From the NCBI RefSeq assembly GCF_000716335.1, contig NZ_KL591011.1:146411-210410 (forward strand): 64,000 nt of DNA. The letters are read 5' to 3'. The notes under the pieces were generated by a model that was not told where the DNA came from, searched no databases, and saw only the letters and a list, made by a program, of their open reading frames with translations. The first letter of the stretch is position 1, and each line of letters starts with the position of its first letter. Positions 32,998-42,922 of this stretch are shown here, in pieces. The translations under genes were made by a program, and so were the position numbers. The DNA comes from Streptomyces sp. NRRL S-118. GTDB lineage: Bacteria; Actinomycetota; Actinomycetes; Streptomycetales; Streptomycetaceae.

Positions 32998-34290
32998 TCA
33001 GGGCCGGTGGCCGAGCTGGGGCACGGTGGCGCAGTTGGTGTCCATGTCACCGCCCTGGGTGACCCAGCCGCGGCCGTCCTGCCAGCGGGCGACGGACAGG
33101 CAGGTGCGGCTGGTCCTCGGCGGTTCGGGGAGCCGCTCGAAGGTGACGGGCAGCAGCAGTCCCCGGGCGGTGTACGGCTCCGGCCGGTCGAGGAAGCGCT
33201 CGACGCAGGCGCGCGTGAGGCCCGTCGCGGTGCAGGACGCGGCGGCGTCCGTGAACCACATGGCGGCGGCCCAGCCCTCCAGCGCCCACTGGGACAGCGG
33301 CCTGCCCTTCATGGCGTCGCGGAACTCCCGTACGGCCGGGTGGGAGGTCTCGTCGTGGTTGCGGCTGGCGCCGGTCACCCAGAGGGCGTTGCGGCAGTGC
33401 GGGGCGTCCTCGAAGTCGCGCGGCACGGTCTGGTTCCAGTTCTGCACGTTGGTGACCTTGGCGGCCACGCGCAGGCCGACGGCGTCCATGGCGGCGCAGA
33501 GGCGGGCGTTGCCGTGGGTGTCGAGGGCGTCGAAGACGATGTCCACGCCCTGCTGGCGCAGGTCGGCGGCGACGGCCCGGTAGTTGGGCAGTGCGAAGTC
33601 GACCTGTTCGCTGACGACCCGGTAGCCCTCGACCTCCAGGCCGCGCCGGACGTGCCGGGCGTACGCGGCGGAGGACGCCTGGTTGTACGCGACGACGGCG
33701 GCGGTGCGGGCGCCGAGCTCGCGCTTGAACCAGCGGTACACCTCGGTGCCGCCGTACAGGACACCGTCCCAGCCGGGCTTGCCGCCCTTGCGCGGGGCGG
33801 AGCTGCCGTAGATGCCGTACAGGTGCGGATAGGTGTCGTACGCCGGGCCGATGGGCTGGCCGCCGATGTCGGGGACGCCGGCGGCGGCGACGCGCGGGGC
33901 GCCCGCGTAGGCGAAGGAGGTGGTGGCGACGAGCGCGAAGACCTTCTCCTCATCGAGCAGTTCGTGCACGCACGCGTCGTTGCCGACGCCGCTGCCGCCG
34001 TCGTCGCAGGTGATGACCTCGACGCGGCGGCCGTCGATGCCGCCGCGCGCGTTGAGGGCGTCGAAGTACGCCTGCGCGCCGTCCCGGGGCCCGGTGAAGG
34101 CGGCGCCGCCGACGGGGCTGGTGGCGCTGGCGATGATGCCGACGCGGATCGGCGGGCCGGCCGCGGTCGTGGCGGGAGGGGCGCCCCGCTCGTCGAAGGC
34201 GCTCTCGGGCAGGCGGCTGCCGCAGGCGGCGCTCAGCAGCAGGAGCACCGCCAGCAGGAGGGCCTCAGCAACCCGGCACGGCGGTCGCAT
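32998..34290 (-). CDS. ABC transporter substrate-binding lipoprotein, branched-chain amino acid type
   Basis: A 430-aa periplasmic-binding-fold protein (Peripla_BP_6/LivK class). The N-terminus is a signal peptide with lipobox LSAAC, so it is lipid-anchored. The binding core begins IRVGIIASATSPVGGAAF and includes YFDALNARGGIDGRRVEVITCDDGG. Its start overlaps the 3' end of the preceding lipoprotein gene by 26 bp. The matching permease/ATPase genes are divergent at 35294-38730. The ligand may be an amino acid, amide or urea-like compound. Confidence 0.85.
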   Translation of the reverse strand: MRPPCRVAEALLLAVLLLLSAACGSRLPESAFDERGAPPATTAAGPPIRVGIIASATSPVGGAAFTGPRDGAQAYFDALNARGGIDGRRVEVITCDDGGSGVGNDACVHELLDEEKVFALVATTSFAYAGAPRVAAAGVPDIGGQPIGPAYDTYPHLYGIYGSSAPRKGGKPGWDGVLYGGTEVYRWFKRELGARTAAVVAYNQASSAAYARHVRRGLEVEGYRVVSEQVDFALPNYRAVAADLRQQGVDIVFDALDTHGNARLCAAMDAVGLRVAAKVTNVQNWNQTVPRDFEDAPHCRNALWVTGASRNHDETSHPAVREFRDAMKGRPLSQWALEGWAAAMWFTDAAASCTATGLTRACVERFLDRPEPYTARGLLLPVTFERLPEPPRTSRTCLSVARWQDGRGWVTQGGDMDTNCATVPQLGHRP

Positions 34291-34792
34291 CGGGGCTGAG
34301 CCGGACGAGGGCGCACAGTGTCGTGACGGACACCTTCCAGGTGCCCTCGTCGTACACGGCGGTGCCCTTGGCGCCGGGCAGGGCGGGGCTGCCGCCGACG
34401 AGCACGTCGTAGGTGACCTCGGCCCGGTCGGCCGCGGTGAAGGTGACGTCCTGGACCTTCACGGACGTCCGGGCGGCCTGCGGGTCGGCGGTGAACGCCT
34501 GGAGCACCGGCCGCAGCCGGTCGCCGTTCTCCAGCAGTTCGGCCTTCCGGTCGACCGGGGTGGCGGGGTCGAAGAAGGCCGTCCAGTTCTCCTCGATCTG
34601 CTGGCGGGCCGCGGCCGCGTCGGCCGGCCGGTCCGTGGCCTGCGGCGAGGTGGCGGTCGCCGTCGGCGAGCTCTCCGACTGGCCGTTGCCGCCGCCGTCA
34701 CCGCACGCCGCGGCGGCCGGTACGACGATCAGGACAACCGCGGCGGCCAGCGCCGCCGTGCTCCGACGCGTTCGCGGACTCTTGTGGACCAT
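34265..34792 (-). CDS. Small lipoprotein, MTB12-like
   Basis: A 175-aa lipoprotein with signal peptide ending PAAAAC, a Ser/Thr/Pro-rich linker, then a compact domain (about 65-175) beginning QQIEENWTAFFDPATPVDRKAELLENG. This resembles the mycobacterial low-molecular-weight antigen MTB12 fold. It overlaps and precedes the substrate-binding protein gene, and shares the 93-bp divergent promoter region with the transporter genes. It might modulate ligand capture; that is inference. Confidence 0.75.
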   Translation of the reverse strand: MVHKSPRTRRSTAALAAAVVLIVVPAAAACGDGGGNGQSESSPTATATSPQATDRPADAAAARQQIEENWTAFFDPATPVDRKAELLENGDRLRPVLQAFTADPQAARTSVKVQDVTFTAADRAEVTYDVLVGGSPALPGAKGTAVYDEGTWKVSVTTLCALVRLSPDATAVPGC

Positions 34793-34885
34793 CTGGCTCA
34801 CCACCGGATTCCGGGGTCTGTGCCTTTTTTGGCCTTCTTGGGCATAGTGCAAGGAATTGCCCTGTATCGCCAGCGGAGGCCCGGG

Positions 34886-35290
34886 ATGCCGACATCGCGA
34901 CTGCTGTGGTGGGGCGGGATCGTGGCCGCCGCCGCGGGCGCGGTGCTGTGCGCGGCCGGCTGGTACGGGGTGTCGGGCGAGCGTCTCGCGGAGCGGCAGC
35001 TCCCCTACCTGGCGTCGTGCACCGTGCCGGGGGCGGCGCTGGTCGTGGCGGGCGCGGTACTGCTCGGCGCGGTGCCGGTACGGCGCCCGCCCCCGGACGC
35101 GGAGGGCACGATCCCGGCGGAGCCCCCGGCCGTGCCGGACCGCCCCGTCTCCGGCGCCCCGCCCCTGCGGGTGCCGGGCGGGACGCTGGCGCACCGCCCG
35201 GACTGCCCGCTGGTGGCGGACAGGGCGGATGCGGTACCGGCGGGGGACGCGCGCCTGGCCCCCTGCCCGGTCTGCGAGCCCGAGAGCTGA
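34886..35290 (+). CDS. Small membrane protein with a Cys/His metal-binding-like tail
   Basis: A 134-aa protein with two transmembrane helices (about residues 5-27 and 50-70), a Pro-rich linker, and a C-terminal H-x4-C ... C-x2-C motif (AHRPDCPLV ... LAPCPVC) that resembles a small Ada-like zinc-binding module. CGGAGG is 6 nt before the ATG at 34886. It is 3 bp ahead of the fused transporter gene and so likely part of that transporter. No named family recognised. Confidence 0.75.
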   Translation: MPTSRLLWWGGIVAAAAGAVLCAAGWYGVSGERLAERQLPYLASCTVPGAALVVAGAVLLGAVPVRRPPPDAEGTIPAEPPAVPDRPVSGAPPLRVPGGTLAHRPDCPLVADRADAVPAGDARLAPCPVCEPES

Positions 35291-35293
35291 CGC

Positions 35294-38071
35294 GTGTCCT
35301 CGCTGACGTACGAACTCGTCCTGTCCGGCCTCGCCGTCGGCAGCGCGGCGGCCCTGACCGGCATCGGTCTGATCGTCACCTACCGGGCCACGGGGGTGCT
35401 GAACCTGGCGCACGGCGCCGTCGCCATGGTCTGCGCGTACGTGCTGCGCCAGCTGGTGGTCGAGTGGGGCTGGCCGCTGCCGCTCGCCGCATGCGCGACG
35501 GTGCTGCTCGTCGCTCCCGGTATCGGGCTGGTCCTGGACCGGGTGGTGTTCCGCCCGGCGGCGGTGCTGGGGTCCGACCCCGCGACGACACTGGTGGCCT
35601 CCATCGGTGTGTTCGTGCTCCTCGTCGGGACCGCGGCGCTGCTGTGGGGCGGCGGGGCGCGGGACGACGCACCGGTGCTGCTGGGGGACGACCCGTGGCT
35701 TCACCTGTCGGTGGCCGTGCTGCTGGCGGTCGCGGTGGGCGCCGTCACCCGCTGGACGCGGCCGGGGCGGGAGCTGCGCGCGGTGGTCGACAACCGCGGA
35801 CTGGCCGCGCTGGGCGGTATCGACGCGGACCGGCTGGCGGCGGCGGGCTGGGCCTTCGGGTCGTTCACGGCAGGGCTGACGGGTGTGCTGCTCGCGCCGT
35901 ACGTACGGCTCGACCCGTACGGGCTGCCGCTGCTGGTCGTCGAGGTCATCGCGGTGGCGGTGGCGGCCCGCATGCGGAGCCTGCCGGTGGCGGTGCTGAC
36001 CGCGCTGGCGATCGGCGTCGGCCAGGCGCAGCTGACCCGCTTCCACCCGGCCGGCTGGGCGGGGCCGCTGCTCCAGGCCGTCACCACGAACCTGTTCGTC
36101 GTCGCCCTGCTCGTCGCCGCGCTGGTGCTGCCGGGCGTGGGGGCGCGCGACGCGCTGCCGCGCACCTCGACGGCAGGGGCCCGGGTACCGCCGGGGCTGT
36201 GGGTGGTCGTCGGGGTGCTGTTCCTGTTGCCGCTGGCGTTCGCGGGCCCGGACCTGCACACCGCGGTCCAGGTCCCCGCGCTGTCGGTGATCCTGCTGTC
36301 CCTGGTGGTGGTCACCGGACGCGGCGGCCAGATCTCGCTCGGGCAGGCGGCCTACGCGGGACTGGGCGCGCTGTTCACGGCGCTGCTGGCGGCGGGGCGG
36401 TTCCCCGGCCTGCCCCGAGTGCCGGAGCTCGCCGCGCTGCCGGTGGCCGCCCTCCTGGTGGCCCCGCTGGGCCTGCTGACGGGCTGGCCCGCCGTCCGCC
36501 GTCACGGGCTGGCGCTGGCACTGGCGACCCTGGCGGTCGGCGTGGCCGTGAGCCGCTTCGTCCTCGCGCAGCCGTACGCGACGGCGGGCCTGTCGCTGTC
36601 GCGCCCGGCGGCCCTCGCGTCGGACCGCGCCTTCTACGTGGTGGAGCTGGTGGTCCTCTCGGTCGCGCTGCTGCTGGTGGCGGCCCTGCGCCGGGGCCGT
36701 ACCGGCCGGGCCCTGGCCGCGCTGCGCGACCACGAGGCGGGCGCGTCGGCGTCGGGCGTCCCGGTGCCCGCGCTGAAGGTCCTCGCCTTCGTGGCGGGCG
36801 CGACGCTGGCGGCGCTGGGCGGCGGTCTCCTGGGCATGGGCCTGCGCGCCTTCGACCCGGCGGCCTTCGACCCGGTGCGCGGCCTGCTGTGGTTCGCGGC
36901 GGTCCTGGTGCTCGGCGCGGACAGCCTGCTCTCGCCGCTGCTGGCGGCCGTCCTGCTGGTCGGCCTGGACGCGGGGGCGCGGGGCGGTGCGGCGGCGGCC
37001 CTGGTCGGCCTGCTCGCCGCCCTGGCGTCCCGCCTCCCGCCGCTGACCTCCCTGCTGCCGTCCGCCCGGCCCCGCCGGCCCCCGGGGCAGGGCTCCCCAC
37101 CGCCCCGGGCCGCGGAAGGCGGGCGGCCGCCCGTGGAGCCGGCGGTGCCGCAGCGCGCGGCAACGCCCGGGCACTCCCCCACCGCCGAGGGCGGGCGGCC
37201 CCACACGGGAGCACCCGCGTCCGGCCCGCCGCCCGCGGCGGAACCCCCGCCCGGCCGGCCCACCCCCGGCGGAGCACCCCGCCCACCCGCGGGCCGGGCG
37301 CGCGCCCACCGGCCCGCGACCGCCCGCGCAACCGAACCCGCGGCCCGGCAGGACGAACACCACCCGCAGCGCCCACCCGCAGCCGCGCGTGAACCGCGTG
37401 CCCCCGCGGTCGAGCCGCCCCGCGGCCTGCGCGCGCACGGCCTCACCCTCCGCCACCCCGGCGGCTTCACCGCCCTCGACGGCGTCGACCTGCACCTCCC
37501 GCCCGGCCGCCTCACGGCCCTCGTGGGACCGAACGGCGCCGGCAAGAGCACGCTCTTCCACTGCCTGGCCGGCACCGCGCGCCCCACGTCCGGCCGCGTC
37601 ACCCTCGACGGCGCCGACATCACCCGGCGACCCGCGCACGCCCGCACCCGCCTGGGCATCGCCCGGACGTTCCAGGAGCTCGCCGTGTTCCCGTCCCTCA
37701 CCGTCGAGGAGAACGTGCGCACCGGTGCCGAACAGGGCCGGGCCCGCCACGTCCGCGACCCGCACCACGTCGAGCGGACGCTGCGGCTCCTCGGTCTGAC
37801 CTCCGTGCGCCGGCTCCCCGCCGCCGGCCTGTCCACGGGGATCCTGCGGCGCGTGGAGGTGGCCCGCGCCCTGGCGGGGCAGCCGCACACGCTGCTGCTC
37901 GACGAGCCCTCCGCCGGGCTGGACGCCGCCGAGACGGACGCGCTCGCCCGTGTGCTGAAGGCCCTCGCGGCGGACGGGACCGCCGTGCTCGTCGTGGAGC
38001 ACGACCTCGACCTCGTCGGCGACATCGCGGACACCGTGCACGTCATGGAGGCGGGGCGGATCGTGTCATGA
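35294..38071 (+). CDS. LivH-LivM-LivG fusion: branched-chain-amino-acid-type ABC permease/ATPase
   Basis: A 925-aa polypeptide holding three normally separate subunits. Residues 1-285 are a LivH-type permease (RATGVLNLAHGAVAM). About 300-590 are a LivM-type permease (VVTGRGGQISLGQAAYAGLGALF). A disordered Pro/Ala/Arg linker covers about 595-705. Residues 710-925 are a LivG-type ATPase with Walker A GPNGAGKST, Q-loop FQEL, Walker B LLLDEPSAGLD and switch VVEHD. The signature LSGGQ reads LSTGI, a degenerate form. The GTG at 35294 directly follows the small membrane protein, and the stop overlaps livF (ATGA). The matching binding protein is divergent. Confidence 0.9.
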   Translation: MSSLTYELVLSGLAVGSAAALTGIGLIVTYRATGVLNLAHGAVAMVCAYVLRQLVVEWGWPLPLAACATVLLVAPGIGLVLDRVVFRPAAVLGSDPATTLVASIGVFVLLVGTAALLWGGGARDDAPVLLGDDPWLHLSVAVLLAVAVGAVTRWTRPGRELRAVVDNRGLAALGGIDADRLAAAGWAFGSFTAGLTGVLLAPYVRLDPYGLPLLVVEVIAVAVAARMRSLPVAVLTALAIGVGQAQLTRFHPAGWAGPLLQAVTTNLFVVALLVAALVLPGVGARDALPRTSTAGARVPPGLWVVVGVLFLLPLAFAGPDLHTAVQVPALSVILLSLVVVTGRGGQISLGQAAYAGLGALFTALLAAGRFPGLPRVPELAALPVAALLVAPLGLLTGWPAVRRHGLALALATLAVGVAVSRFVLAQPYATAGLSLSRPAALASDRAFYVVELVVLSVALLLVAALRRGRTGRALAALRDHEAGASASGVPVPALKVLAFVAGATLAALGGGLLGMGLRAFDPAAFDPVRGLLWFAAVLVLGADSLLSPLLAAVLLVGLDAGARGGAAAALVGLLAALASRLPPLTSLLPSARPRRPPGQGSPPPRAAEGGRPPVEPAVPQRAATPGHSPTAEGGRPHTGAPASGPPPAAEPPPGRPTPGGAPRPPAGRARAHRPATARATEPAARQDEHHPQRPPAAAREPRAPAVEPPRGLRAHGLTLRHPGGFTALDGVDLHLPPGRLTALVGPNGAGKSTLFHCLAGTARPTSGRVTLDGADITRRPAHARTRLGIARTFQELAVFPSLTVEENVRTGAEQGRARHVRDPHHVERTLRLLGLTSVRRLPAAGLSTGILRRVEVARALAGQPHTLLLDEPSAGLDAAETDALARVLKALAADGTAVLVVEHDLDLVGDIADTVHVMEAGRIVS

Positions 38072-38730
38072 GCATCGAGATGGCGCTGCGCTCCGCCCGG
38101 GTGCGCTACGGGCCCCTGGAGGCGCTGCACGGCGTCGACCTGCCGGTCCCGGCCGCCACGGTGACCGTCCTGCTGGGCCGCAACGGATCCGGCCGTACGA
38201 CGGTGCTGCGCGCCCTCGCGGGGACGGTGCCGCTGGCGGCCGGGCGCGTCCTGTGGCGCGGCGCCGACGTGACGCACCTGCGGGCCCACGAACGGGCCCG
38301 CCGCGGCCTGTGCTTCGTACCGGACCGACGCGCCGTCCACCCCACCCTCACCGTGGCCGAGAACCTCGGCCTCGCGACCCGCGGCGGCGACGCGGCGCCC
38401 GCCCTCGACGCGTACCCGGAGCTGCGCCCGCTGCTGGCGCGCCGGGCCGGCACGCTCTCCGGCGGCGAACAGCGGATGCTGGCCCTCTCCCGCGCGCTCC
38501 TGGCCCCCGCCCGCGTGGTGCTCGTCGACGAACCGGCCCTCGGCCTCTCCCCCGCCGTCGCGGCCCGCACGTACGCTCTCCTGGGAGCGCTCGGCGCCGC
38601 GGTCGTCCTCGCCGAGCAACGCCTCCCGGCCGGCCTGCCGCCCGGCGCGCTCGTGCATGAACTGCGCCGCGGCACCGTCCGTTTCAGCGGCGAGGCGGCG
38701 GAGGCGCGAGCGCGGGCGGGGCCGGCGTGA
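38068..38730 (+). CDS. LivF-type ABC ATPase with Arg in Walker A
   Basis: A 220-aa ATPase, second nucleotide-binding subunit of the transporter, coupled by ATGA to the fusion gene. Signature LSGGEQRML and Walker B VVLVDEPALGL are intact. The P-loop reads GRNGSGRTT, with Arg (CGT codon) where Lys is near invariant. The C-terminal part after AEQRLPAG is short compared with LivF (usually about 235-240 aa). In this heterodimer one ATP site could be weak or non-hydrolytic. Confidence 0.85.
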   Translation: MSIEMALRSARVRYGPLEALHGVDLPVPAATVTVLLGRNGSGRTTVLRALAGTVPLAAGRVLWRGADVTHLRAHERARRGLCFVPDRRAVHPTLTVAENLGLATRGGDAAPALDAYPELRPLLARRAGTLSGGEQRMLALSRALLAPARVVLVDEPALGLSPAVAARTYALLGALGAAVVLAEQRLPAGLPPGALVHELRRGTVRFSGEAAEARARAGPA

Positions 38731-38748
38731 CCGCGGAGCCGGACGGAC

Positions 38749-39315
<567 letters not shown>

Positions 39316-39491
39316 CTAAGCACCGACCCGTCCCGGGCCGGGCCGCCGCGCGGGGCGGGTGCGAACCCCCACCCGGTCGGACGCGCGGCGGCCGGCGCGT
39401 GACCCCGGCCACCCGTCACCCGTTGAGCTCTTCATAGGAAGAGCCGGGAACCGCCCGGCATCGATACGCACACGAGTCCGAGGAGTCACCC

Positions 39492-40295
39492 GTGCCGCGC
39501 ATGCTCGACGTCAGCGAGGACGTACGCGCCGAGATCGGCGACGAAGAGGCCGACCGGCTGCTCGCCGGCGACAACGCACCGGGCAGTTACGACTGCACCT
39601 CCTGCCGCACCCCGGGCGACTCCGAGCAGGAACGCACCAGCACCGTGCTGTTCGTCGGCGAGGAGACCGCCGTCCTGGCGTTCGCCCACGCCACCTGCAT
39701 CCCCTCCCAGGTGGTCAGGGTCGCCGAGGAACAGCTCCAGGGCGCGGTCCGGTCCATCACCGGCGAGGAGCACCCGCCCGCCCAGGGCGGCCACGCCGCG
39801 ACGCCCGTCGCCGCGACCGGCGAACAGGCGGTCCTGGGTGTCACGAGCGGTCTCGTACTGGTCGGGAACGAACTGCACCCGGCGCTGGTCGTCGAACCGA
39901 CGGCCCCCATCGCCCGTCCCGGCTCCACCGGCCCCGGCGACGAGTTCCTGCCGCTGCTGATCGAGCAGGGCTTCCTGCCGGTCAATGACGTCAACCGCAA
40001 GCCGAGCCCGCTGCCCGGCTGGTCGGTGCTGCTCGCCATGGGCCAGCTGCACGCCATCCTCCAGCCCGGCACCGGCGGCGGCTCCCCCGTCGCCTGGTGG
40101 CAGGCGCACCAGCCGCTGCAGGTGACGGAGGGCTGGCGGGCCGCGGCCAACAAGTCGCACACCGTGCTGGTCTTCGCCGCGCCGGTCGGCTCCATCGGCC
40201 AGCAGCCGCGCGAGGACCTGCTGCGCGACGCGCTGGAGAAGGCGTCGGCCGACGGGCGTCTGGTGGCCGCCGCGCTGCCGCTGGCCGGCACGTGA
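39492..40295 (+). CDS. Conserved hypothetical protein
   Basis: A 267-aa soluble protein that I do not recognise. A short acidic N-terminus is followed by YDCTSCRTPGD (a CxxC) and a second Cys in HATCIPSQ, possibly one metal site. Two alpha/beta segments follow. GAGGAG lies upstream of the GTG at 39492; an ATG three codons later is the alternative. It overlaps the next gene by GTGA, so the two form an operon. I recall homologues in the same place in other Streptomyces. Confidence 0.7.
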   Translation: MPRMLDVSEDVRAEIGDEEADRLLAGDNAPGSYDCTSCRTPGDSEQERTSTVLFVGEETAVLAFAHATCIPSQVVRVAEEQLQGAVRSITGEEHPPAQGGHAATPVAATGEQAVLGVTSGLVLVGNELHPALVVEPTAPIARPGSTGPGDEFLPLLIEQGFLPVNDVNRKPSPLPGWSVLLAMGQLHAILQPGTGGGSPVAWWQAHQPLQVTEGWRAAANKSHTVLVFAAPVGSIGQQPREDLLRDALEKASADGRLVAAALPLAGT

Positions 40296-40663
40296 GGCCG
40301 AAGCCGCATCCGACGGGCGGCAAGGTCGTTGGCACCTACGTGCACGCATACGAGACCTCCCGCCAGCCGTACCATCAGATCCCCGCGATGCGCCCTGCGC
40401 AGGACGGCCTGTCAGGCGTCTCGGCCACGCCGATCTACGACGCGCTGTACTCCGAGTACCTGCGGTCGTTCCGGACGCTGCCGGGCGACCGCAGCGGCGA
40501 GGAGGACCTGGGCTTCAAGTCCTTCGCGGCGGTCGGGGGGCACCGGCCGGCGAGTGCCTACCCGGCCCAGGGCCCGGGTGCGGCTCCGGTCCACACGGGA
40601 TCGTGGCAGCGGCAGCACCACCACGTCCCGGCGGCCCTGCCACCGGCCCGCCGGGGACTGTGA
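40292..40663 (+). CDS. Conserved hypothetical protein, small
   Basis: A 123-aa protein starting at a GTG that overlaps the previous stop (GTGA). The central part has the distinctive stretch SATPIYDALYSEYLRSFRTLPGD, then EEDLGFKSF; the ends are Pro/His-rich. No membrane helix or signal peptide. Function unknown; coupled to the upstream hypothetical. Confidence 0.65.
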   Translation: MRPKPHPTGGKVVGTYVHAYETSRQPYHQIPAMRPAQDGLSGVSATPIYDALYSEYLRSFRTLPGDRSGEEDLGFKSFAAVGGHRPASAYPAQGPGAAPVHTGSWQRQHHHVPAALPPARRGL

Positions 40664-40709
40664 GGGGCGGACACGGAGCGCCGCACCGGGAACGGCGGCG
40701 GCGAACGGC

Positions 40710-40748
40710 GGCGGGGCCGGGCGAGAGATCATCTCGCCCGGCCCCGCC
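40710..40748. terminator. Strong bidirectional terminator before der
   Basis: A perfect 17-bp stem (40710-40726 with 40732-40748, GGCGGGGCCGGGCGAGA) with loop GATCA between convergent genes. Confidence 0.85.
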
Positions 40749-40765
40749 GCCGTCGTGCTCCTGCG

Positions 40766-42214
40766 CTACTTCTTCCGGCCGCGCTTCTCGCGCACGCGGA
40801 CCGAGATGTGGATCGGGGTGCCCTCGAAGCCGAACTCCTCGCGCAGGCGCCGCTCCACGAACCGCCGGTAGCCGTGCTCCAGGAAGCCCGAGGCGAAGAG
40901 CACGAACCGGGGCGGCTTGGTGCCCGCCTGCGTACCGAAGAGGATGCGGGGCTGCTTGCCGCCGCGGATCGGGTGCGGGTGGGCGGCGACCAGCTCGCCG
41001 AGGAAGGCGTTCAGCCTGCCCGTCGGGACGCGGGTCTCCCAGCCCTCCAGGGCGGTCTCGATGGCCGGGACGAGCCGGTCCATGTGACGGCCGGTGCGGG
41101 CGGAGACGTTGACGCGCGGCGCCCAGGCGACCTGCTGCATCTCGGTCTCGATCTCGCGCTCCAGGTAGTACCGGCGCTCCTCGTCGAGCTCGTCCCACTT
41201 GTTGTACGCGATGACCAGCGCGCGGCCTGCCTCCACGGCCATGGTGATGATCCGCTGGTCCTGGACGGAGATCGACTCGGTGGTGTCGATGAGGACGACG
41301 GCCACCTCGGCCTTCTCGACGGCGGCCGCGGTGCGCAGGGAGGCGTAGTAGTCCGCGCCCTCCTGGAGGTGGACCTTCTTGCGGATGCCGGCGGTGTCCA
41401 CGAACTTCCACGTGGTGCCGCCGAGCTCGATCAGCTCGTCGACCGGGTCGCGGGTGGTGCCGGCCAGCTCGTTGACGACGACCCGCTCCTCGCCCGCGAG
41501 CTTGTTGAGCAGGGACGACTTGCCGACGTTCGGGCGGCCGATCAGCGCGATGCGGCGCGGGCCGCCGACGGCGGCGCCGAAGGTCTGCTCGGGTGCCTCG
41601 GGGAGGGCCTTGAGGACCTCGTCCAGCAGGTCGCCGGTGCCGCGGCCGTGCAGTGCGGAGACCGGGAACGGCTCGCCCAGGCCCAGCGACCAGAGCATGG
41701 CGGCGTCGGCCTCGCCGGAGGGGCCGTCGACCTTGTTGGCGGCCAGGACGACGGGCTTGCCGGCCCGGCGCAGCAGCTTGACGACGGCCTCGTCGGTGTC
41801 GGTGGCGCCGACCGTGGCGTCCACGACGAAGACGACGGCGTCCGCGGCCTCGATCGCGTACTCCGCCTGGGCGGCGACGGAGGCGTCGATGCCGAGGACG
41901 TCCTGCTCCCAGCCGCCGGTGTCGACGACCTTGAAGCGGCGGCCGGCCCACTCGGCCTCGTAGGTGACGCGGTCCCGGGTGACGCCGGGCTTGTCCTCGA
42001 CGACGGCCTCGCGGCGGCCGATGATGCGGTTCACCAGGGTCGACTTGCCGACGTTCGGCCGGCCGACGACGGCGAGGACGGGGAGCGGGCCGTGCCCGGC
42101 CTCCTCGATCGCGCCTTCGACGTCCTCGATGTCGAAGCCCTCTTCGGCGGCGAGCTCCATGAACTCCGCGTACTCGGTGTCGCCGAGTGCCCCGTGGTCG
42201 TGCTGGTCGTTCAT
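40766..42214 (-). CDS. der: Ribosome biogenesis GTPase Der (EngA)
   Basis: A 482-aa double GTPase for 50S subunit assembly. Two G domains carry GRPNVGKST (about residue 51) and GRPNVGKSS (about 226), each with DT(A/G)G and NK(V/W)D motifs, and a C-terminal KH-like domain ends in a basic tail (REKRGRKK). An acidic N-terminal extension of about 45 residues is typical of actinobacterial Der. It is last in the aroH-tyrA-cmk-plsC-der run, 57 bp after plsC. Confidence 0.97.
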   Translation of the reverse strand: MNDQHDHGALGDTEYAEFMELAAEEGFDIEDVEGAIEEAGHGPLPVLAVVGRPNVGKSTLVNRIIGRREAVVEDKPGVTRDRVTYEAEWAGRRFKVVDTGGWEQDVLGIDASVAAQAEYAIEAADAVVFVVDATVGATDTDEAVVKLLRRAGKPVVLAANKVDGPSGEADAAMLWSLGLGEPFPVSALHGRGTGDLLDEVLKALPEAPEQTFGAAVGGPRRIALIGRPNVGKSSLLNKLAGEERVVVNELAGTTRDPVDELIELGGTTWKFVDTAGIRKKVHLQEGADYYASLRTAAAVEKAEVAVVLIDTTESISVQDQRIITMAVEAGRALVIAYNKWDELDEERRYYLEREIETEMQQVAWAPRVNVSARTGRHMDRLVPAIETALEGWETRVPTGRLNAFLGELVAAHPHPIRGGKQPRILFGTQAGTKPPRFVLFASGFLEHGYRRFVERRLREEFGFEGTPIHISVRVREKRGRKK

Positions 42215-42271
42215 GAAGTCCGTTCCTCGTTCATCATCGGCGGATCGAGTGATCCGCTACTCAAGTCTCGC

Positions 42272-42922
42272 TCAGCGCCCGGTGAGGCGCTTGGCGTTTT
42301 CCAGGTGGGCGGTGAGCCGCTCCTGGATGCGCACGGTGGCGTCGTCCAGGGCCTTGCGGGTGCGGCGGCCGGAATCGTCCCCCTCCTGCGCCTGGAAGGC
42401 GTCGCCGAAGACGACGTCCACGCCGCTGCGCAGCGGGGGCAGCGCCCTTATCAACCGTCCGCGGCGTTCGGTGCTTCCCAGCACGGCGACCGGCACGATG
42501 GGAGCGCCGCTGCGCACGGCGAAGTACGCGAGGCCGCTGCGCAGCGAGGCGAAGTCGCCCTGGCCGCGGGTGCCCTCGGGGAAGATGCCGAGCACACCAC
42601 CGGAGGCCAGCACGTCCAGGGCGCCGGTGATGGCGGTGCGGTCGGGCGCCGTGCGGTCCACCTTCAGCTGCCCGATGCCCTCCAGGAAGGGGCCGAGGGG
42701 GCCGACGAAGGCCTCCTTCTTGATCAGGAAGTGCACGGGCCGGGGCGCGGTGCCCATGAGCATGGGGCCGTCGAGGTTGTGCGCGTGGTTGACGGCGAGG
42801 ATCACCGGCCCGGAGGACGGTACGCGCCAGGCGCCGAGGACGCGCGGCTTCCACAGCCCGTACATCAGGCCGATGCCGATCCCCCGCCCGATCGCGGCGC
42901 CCTTCTCCGAGGGAGGGGTCAC
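42272..42922 (-). CDS. 1-acyl-sn-glycerol-3-phosphate acyltransferase (PlsC family)
   Basis: A 216-aa membrane-associated acyltransferase. It has the H-x4-D catalytic motif (NHAHNLD) and FPEGTRG for glycerol-3-phosphate binding, after a short N-terminal hydrophobic segment. It probably makes phosphatidic acid. The GTG at 42922 overlaps the cmk stop as GTGA. Confidence 0.9.
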   Translation of the reverse strand: MTPPSEKGAAIGRGIGIGLMYGLWKPRVLGAWRVPSSGPVILAVNHAHNLDGPMLMGTAPRPVHFLIKKEAFVGPLGPFLEGIGQLKVDRTAPDRTAITGALDVLASGGVLGIFPEGTRGQGDFASLRSGLAYFAVRSGAPIVPVAVLGSTERRGRLIRALPPLRSGVDVVFGDAFQAQEGDDSGRRTRKALDDATVRIQERLTAHLENAKRLTGR

